Origin: Lysinibacillus pakistanensis
GTDB taxonomy: Bacteria; Bacillota; Bacilli; Bacillales_A; Planococcaceae
Length of the DNA stretch: 64,000 nucleotides
Direction of reading: 5' to 3'
NCBI GenBank assembly: GCA_001312325.1
Contig: BBDJ01000016.1
Coordinates: 1 to 64,000, forward strand
Both the position numbers and the translations under genes were made by a program. The notes below the pieces were generated by a model. The model did no database searches. It was not told where the DNA came from and saw only the letters and a list, made by a program, of their open reading frames with translations. Shown one piece after another: positions 59,350 through 64,000 of the stretch. Numbering within the stretch: the stretch's first letter is position 1; each line of letters opens with the position of its first letter.

Positions 59350-59515
59350 GAATTTAATTTTCCTGAAAAAGGTAAAATATTAGAATAATTCACCAAATGT
59401 TTCAAAAGAGAGTTTTCCATTATATTGAATATGGCAATTATAGGATATATACTAAAATTAGTTATAAGTACTAAGAAATCTTTAGGGTTCAAATAAAAAT
59501 GTAGAGGTGAATAGT

Positions 59516-59714
59516 ATGAGGAAATCAATGATGTTTCAAATAGATGAAAGAGGTGAAAAACAACGTAGAAGGAAGTTGACTATCCATTCACCTCAACCAG
59601 AAAAAAAATGCTATTGAACAACATGAGCAATCCTACATCTCTACAAAATTAACACAGGAGCAAATTAAGAAAATGATGCAGGTAATTGATGAAATTCGTC
59701 TTAGACGATTATGA
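59516..59714 (+). CDS. 65-residue hypothetical protein (frameshifted)
   Basis: ATG 59516 after AGAGGTG. One A removed from the run near 59601-59608 joins MRKSMMFQIDERGEKQRRRK to AIEQHEQSYISTKLTQEQIK and a basic end. Charged and helical, no family recognised. Confidence 0.5.
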
Positions 59715-59767
59715 TATATTATAAATAAAGCGCTTTCTAAGCTATAATAGCCTAGGAGGTGTTTTAG

Positions 59768-59974
59768 ATGAACGTAATATTTGTAGAAACATTTACAGGT
59801 ACAGAGCTTTTACAAATGGTGTCACAGGATGTAGCAGGCATATTAGCAGCAGCACAAGGAGAGAGTGTAACATTCCCATTAGGTCACTTTAAGTATGAAT
59901 TTCATAACCTAGATTTTTATGAGGAAGACGGAGAAATCCGACAAGAGCTAGTTATTTACGTAAAGAAAATTTAA
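59768..59974 (+). CDS. 68-residue hypothetical protein
   Basis: Intact. ATG 59768 after AGGAGG. FVETFTGTELLQMVSQDVAG, then ESVTFPLGHFKYEFHNLDFY. Alpha/beta, cytosolic; family not recognised. Confidence 0.65.
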   Translation: MNVIFVETFTGTELLQMVSQDVAGILAAAQGESVTFPLGHFKYEFHNLDFYEEDGEIRQELVIYVKKI

Positions 59975-60089
59975 TGCTGAACTTCAATCTGTTTTTTTAT
60001 TCGAGAGAAAAGAATAAGATGCATTTTAAAAGGAAAAAAAATAAAAACAGGTGTTAAATAAAGCAATTTTCTTGCCTTTTTTTGATACC

Positions 60090-60108
60090 TGTAACTATAA
60101 TAGTTACA
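60090..60108. promoter_or_regulatory. palindromic operator before ywnA
   Basis: TGTAACTATAATAGTTACA, a near-perfect 19-bp palindrome ending 16 bases before the ywnA start. Confidence 0.7.
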
Positions 60109-60124
60109 ACAGGTGGTGATACAT

Positions 60125-60539
60125 ATGGTGAACAGTCGATTTTCGGTAGCGATCCATATACTTTCGCTCATTGCAACAACATCTGATAAAAGTCAGCTAA
60201 CCTCTGATTTTATGGCAGGAAGTGTCAATACCAATCCAGTTGTAGTAAGACGCATGATTGGTACCCTCAAAAAAAGCAGGATTGCTGTCATCACAAACAG
60301 GCATCGCTGGTTATGAGCTATTAGTAGAGCCAAGAGATTTAACATTATTGGCTATCTATCAGGCAATTGATGGGCCCGAGCAACTTTTTGCGATTCATGA
60401 TGAGCCAAATCCAGCCTGTATGGTAGGGCGAAAAATCCAACATACGTTGGAGGGTGTTTATACATCTATTTGGCATGCAATGGAAGAACAGTTACAAGCA
60501 CAAACTTTACAGGATGTGCTAGATCAACTTCGTCTTTAA
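60125..60539 (+). CDS. ywnA: Rrf2-family regulator YwnA (frameshifted)
   Basis: 137 residues after trimming the A run near 60270-60276. ATG 60125 after AGGTGGTG. NSRFSVAIHILSLIAT, SVNTNPVVVRRMIGTLKKAG, LLSSQTGIAGYEL, DEPNPACMVGRKIQ are the YwnA layout, with one Cys and no three-Cys cluster, so probably no Fe-S cofactor. Operators before itself and ywnB suggest it represses both. Confidence 0.9.
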
Positions 60540-60565
60540 ACGAAGTCGATCTTTTGTACTCTACC

Positions 60566-60584
60566 TGTAACTTAAATAGTTACA
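60566..60584. promoter_or_regulatory. palindromic operator before ywnB
   Basis: TGTAACTTAAATAGTTACA, differing from the ywnA operator only in the central bases, 24 bases before ywnB. Confidence 0.7.
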
Positions 60585-60608
60585 ACTATAAACTAGGAGG
60601 AACACATA

Positions 60609-61238
60609 ATGAAAATTGGTGTAATTGGAGCAACAGGGAAGGCAGGACAAAGAATAGTAGAGGAAGCATTACAACGTGGTCATGAAGTAACAGCCATCGT
60701 ACGCTCTGCATCGAAAGTAGCAGCTAATATCCCTGTTATGGAGAAAGACGTATTTGCCTTAACGCAAGAGGATGTAAAAGGCTTTGATGTTGTTATTAAT
60801 GCGTTTGGCGCTCCGTTTGGTCAGGAAGAATTACATGTAAAAGTAGGTCGTCATTTAATTGATATTCTAACTGGCATAGATACAAAATTATTTGTTGTTG
60901 GTGGAGCGGGCAGTTTGTTTGTAGACCCAGAAAAAACTACGCGCGTAATGGATACACCAGACTTTCCTGAAATGTTTTATGCAACAGCTAAAAACCAAGG
61001 TGAAAATCTACTTGATTTACAACAATCTGCAATTACTTGGACATTTTTAAGTCCATCTGCATTCTTTGATCCAGAAGGTCCAAGAACAGGAAGCTACAAA
61101 GCAGGTGCTGACCATTTATTAGTGAATGCTGCTGGTGAAAGCTATGTAAGCTATGCGGATTATGCAATAGCTGTAATAGATGAAATTGAAAATCCAACTC
61201 ATAAAAATAGTCGTTTTACTGTAACTTCAGATAAATAA
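60609..61238 (+). CDS. ywnB: NAD(P)-dependent oxidoreductase YwnB
   Basis: Intact, 209 residues. Rossmann motif MKIGVIGATGKAGQRIVEEA, then VVINAFGAPFGQEELHV, VVGGAGSLFVD, TFLSPSAFFDPEGPRTGSY and SYADYAIAVIDEIE, all as in B. subtilis YwnB. NmrA/atypical SDR family with NAD(P) binding; substrate unknown. AGGAGG ribosome binding site. Confidence 0.92.
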   Translation: MKIGVIGATGKAGQRIVEEALQRGHEVTAIVRSASKVAANIPVMEKDVFALTQEDVKGFDVVINAFGAPFGQEELHVKVGRHLIDILTGIDTKLFVVGGAGSLFVDPEKTTRVMDTPDFPEMFYATAKNQGENLLDLQQSAITWTFLSPSAFFDPEGPRTGSYKAGADHLLVNAAGESYVSYADYAIAVIDEIENPTHKNSRFTVTSDK

Positions 61239-61318
61239 AAAAGAAAGTGCGGGATTTATTGGAAAGGTTTTTACTTGCCTCTTTTTTTATGACATTCACC
61301 ACTTAATGCGGAAAAATG

Positions 61319-61350
61319 GACCGAGCGTATAGAATGCGCTCGGTTTTTAG
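61319..61350 (+). terminator. rho-independent terminator
   Basis: ACCGAGCGTAT, 3-base loop, ATGCGCTCGGTTTTT. Confidence 0.8.
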
Positions 61351-61463
61351 CGAATAATTTACTTTTTTTAAAGGATTTTTTTATTTTACAGAAAAATGAC
61401 TGTTTACAATCCGCCATTAATTAGCTACTATCAAGTGTGAGTATTGCATAAAAGGAGACGACA

Positions 61464-62886
61464 ATGATGTCAACACAACGTATAGAAAAAGATTTTTTAG
61501 GTGAACGAGTATTACCAGCAAATGCTTATTATGGGATTCAAACGCTACGTGCGACTGAAAACTTTCCTATTACAGGCTACACAATTCACTCTGCTTTAAT
61601 TAAAGCAATGGGGATTGTTAAAAAAAGCAGCAGCATTGAGCAATATGGAAGTACACCTATTATCAAAAGAAATTGGTGAGGCAATTGTCGAAGCAGCACA
61701 AGAAGTGATAGATGGAAAATGGGATGCAGAATTTATTGTAGACCCAATCCAGGGCGGTGCAGGTACATCGATCAACATGAATGCCAATGAAGTAATTGCA
61801 AACCGTGCCCTAGAAATTTTAGGGAAAGAAAAAGGGGACTATCAATCAATCAGTCCAAATAGCCATGTGAATATGTCCCAATCAACAAATGATGCTTTCC
61901 CAACAGCTATTCATATTGCTGTTTTAAATTTAATAGATGAATTACTGCTAACGATGGATAATATGCAAGCGGTATTCCATCAAAAAGCGGAGCAATTTGC
62001 GCATGTAATTAAGATGGGACGAACACATTTACAAGACGCAGTGCCAATTCGATTAGGACAAGAGTTCGAAGCTTACTGCCGTGTGATCAACCGTGATATT
62101 GTACGTATCCGTCAAACTCGCCCAAATTTATATGATGTGAATATGGGCGCGACAGCAGTTGGTACAGGTTTAAATGCATTCCCGGATTACATTAAGTCTG
62201 TCGATGAGCATCTTGCTGAAATTTCAGGATTACCGTTAAAAGGTGCAACTCATTTAGTAGACGCTACACAAAATACGGATGCTTATACAGAAGTGTCTGG
62301 CGCATTAAAAATCTGTATGATTAACATGTCTAAAATTGCGAATGACCTTCGCTTAATGGCTTCAGGGCCACGTGCCGGCTTAGGAGAGATTATCTTACCA
62401 GCTCGCCAACCGGGATCTTCCATAATGCCAGGTAAGGTAAATCCAGTAATGCCAGAAGTTTTAAATCAAGTTGCCTTCCAGGTAATCGGCAATGATCAAA
62501 CAATTTCTCTAGCTTCTGAAGCTGGTCAATTAGAATTAAACGTGATGGAGCCTGTATTAGTATTTAACCTAATTCAATCCATCAGCATTATGAATAATGT
62601 ATTCCGTGCGTTTACTGAAAACTGCTTAAAAGATATTGAAGCAAATGAAGAGCGTATGAAGGAGTATGTAGAGAAAAGTGTTGGTGTCCTAACGGCTGTT
62701 AATCCACATATCGGCTATGAAGTGGCTGCTCGTCTAGCACGTGAAGCAATCCTATCAGGTCGTTCAATTCGTGATTTATGTTTAGAAGCTGGCGTACTAA
62801 CAACTGAACAATTAGATTTAATTTTAGACCCTTATGAAATGACACACCCTGGTATTGCAGGATCAAGCATTATGAAATTGAAATAA
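61464..62886 (+). CDS. aspA: aspartate ammonia-lyase (frameshifted)
   Basis: 473 residues after trimming the A run 61620-61626. ATG 61464 (or 61467) after AAAGGAG. Superfamily signature GSSIMPGKVNP with the catalytic Ser, plus INMNANEVIANRA, SQSTNDAFPTAIHIAVL and MGRTHLQDAVP. It deaminates L-aspartate to fumarate and ammonia as a tetramer. The HPGIAG ending is typical. No asparaginase gene is beside it. Confidence 0.95.
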
Positions 62887-62894
62887 TAGATTTT

Positions 62895-62930
62895 AGAGAG
62901 CACTTTGCCAAGCGTAAAGTGCTTTTTTTA
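62895..62930 (+). terminator. rho-independent terminator of aspA
   Basis: GCACTTTG...CGTAAAGTGC then T7. In 62931-63300 I see only two small hairpins (63154-63173, TTTTCGAG/CTCGAAAA; 63181-63205) and no gene. Confidence 0.7.
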
Positions 62931-63307
62931 TCTTGATTCAGCACATTTTAACTGTACGAAAGCGAAGAGTCATGCATAGATACTCCCATCTTTATAGGTG
63001 ATGAGGTGATTCTTTCCTTTTTAGTGCGGGTACAAATGCCCGCTATAATAGAGAAACTAAGGTAAAGAACTCCACATCTTGTTAAAACGCCTTAGTACCA
63101 ACATCAAAGTTGACCTAAAAGCCCTGACGGATGTCACGAATTTTGAAGAGAGTTTTTCGAGTGAGCTCGAAAATCCAGACACAATTGCACTGTGATGTAA
63201 TTGTTATGACTTAAATCTTACAATAGAGGGGCCTTTTTCTGTGAATCGAAGGAAAATTCAACTATAATAACTACATTGGAATATTATTATAGTAGGGGGA
63301 AATTAGT

Positions 63308-64000
63308 ATGAGTTTAGGAAAAAGAAGTATAATTGGTTTTTCTGCTTTAAATGTTCTTATGATTATTATTTTAGTCATAGACCTAGCAAATGTTACATCA
63401 TTGGATTGGTTATCTACATTATTAACAATACTAGGGATTGCAATGACACTTTCCTATATTGTCTATGTACAGTATAAAATTATTAAACCCATCAACCAAT
63501 TAGCAGCATCTGCTCAGGCAATTGCAGAGGGAAATTTGCATACTGCTCCTATTGAAGTGAATTCCAATGATGAAATTTCATCGTTAACAAAAGCATTCTT
63601 AGAGATGAAAGAACAATTACAAATTATCACACAAAAAAATTGCCAATAGCTCTTCAGACTTATCTGCCAGTATAGAGGAGCTATCTGCCAGTACAAATGA
63701 AATTACGATGGCTGTTGATGAAGTCGATTCTCAAATGGAAAAAAACGTCAGATAGACTTAAGCATGTAGCCCAATCGGCCAATGAAAGTGCGGTGGCGAT
63801 GCAAGAAACAGCTGATGGCATTGAACGAATAACTGTGGCAACACAAGATGTTTTTGACCATGCAAAGGAAGCGAATGATGTTGCCGGTAACGGTGCAGAA
63901 ATTTTACATGTGGCTAAAAATCAGATGCAATTTATCTCGAACTCAACTGAAAAAACAAGTCAATTAATGCAACAGTTAACAAATAAAATGATGGATATTA
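63308..64000 (+). CDS. methyl-accepting chemotaxis protein, partial (frameshifted)
   Basis: It runs off the window. Two membrane segments right at the start (FSALNVLMIIILVIDL and LSTLLTILGIAMTLSYIVYV) with almost no ligand domain. A HAMP domain follows (IKPINQLAASAQAIAEGNLH), then the signalling helices (LSASIEELSASTNEITMAVD, ANESAVAMQETADGIERI). Repairs are needed at A runs near 63635 and 63739. The absence of an external sensor domain suggests sensing of membrane or cytoplasmic state. Confidence 0.85.

Noticed and set aside
62931..63300. Riboswitch upstream of the chemotaxis receptor
   Set aside because: Only two short hairpins; no conserved motif of a c-di-GMP or other known class could be matched.

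Overview
The window looks like chromosome of a low-GC, endospore-forming Firmicute, most likely Lysinibacillus or a close Bacillaceae/Planococcaceae relative. The indicators are two gamma-type small acid-soluble spore protein genes, a Spo0E-type phosphatase, a DUF3231 spore-associated ferritin-like protein, Amj, YpjP, the ywnA/ywnB pair, bacilliredoxin BrxA, a T-box-controlled threonyl-tRNA synthetase and strong AGGAGG ribosome binding sites. No rRNA, tRNA or CRISPR array was seen.

The main technical feature is that more than 60 genes or gene segments are broken by single-base insertions in A or T runs of 7-8 bases. Affected genes include housekeeping ones (thrS, thyA, aspA, resC). Removing one base from the run restores the family sequence almost every time, so I treat these as consensus errors in homopolymers. 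Such genes are listed as CDS over the full repaired span. Genes with nonsense codons, truncation or missing ends are listed as pseudogenes.

Layout. 1-9,700: a partial membrane protein; a PUA-like protein followed by a diverged ~290-bp tandem duplication; brxA plus a methyltransferase; an ANT(4')-type aminoglycoside nucleotidyltransferase; an AbiEii-like nucleotidyltransferase; and a VanR-VanS-VanZ cluster. 9,900-16,160: nitronate monooxygenase, a zinc-finger/HTH/DUF2087 regulator, two GNAT acetyltransferases, a secreted protein and DUF1871. 16,169-32,268: ypjP, then a cryptic prophage of about 15.5 kb inserted in the 3' end of ypjP and bounded by a 37-bp direct repeat. The prophage keeps a broken integrase, RusA, YopX, a late regulator, an XRE repressor with a membrane partner, holin, M15 endolysin and several secreted proteins. 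Head, terminase and tail genes are missing. 32,457-34,433: an O-antigen-polymerase-like protein and a FusB-family EF-G-binding protein. 34,500-39,300: a stretch of decayed pieces (integrase fragment, membrane protein, ferritin-like gene, IS3 orfA scraps) around DUF1259 and DJ-1/PfpI genes. 39,700-47,700: gamma-SASP, DUF3231, MarR-DUF3147, GNAT, amj, T-box-thrS. 47,800-53,700: spo0E-like, GNATs, a SUKH protein, a methyltransferase and resC. 53,860-58,242: a cold shock protein and a ComP/ComA-like two-component system divergent from a membrane protein, with three TTTCGG boxes at exact 22-bp spacing between them. 58,336-64,000: thyA, small proteins, ywnA-ywnB with twin 19-bp operators, aspA and a chemotaxis receptor running off the end.

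The clearest regulatory circuits are the Rrf2 pair (one palindrome before ywnA, a near-identical one before ywnB), the divergent two-component system with its 22-bp iterons, the MarR gene with two upstream palindromes, and a LexA-type box on the promoter of a small prophage gene. Resistance-like functions (ANT(4')-like, FusB-like, VanRSZ-like) are present as isolated chromosomal homologues without other resistance genes or a mobile context.
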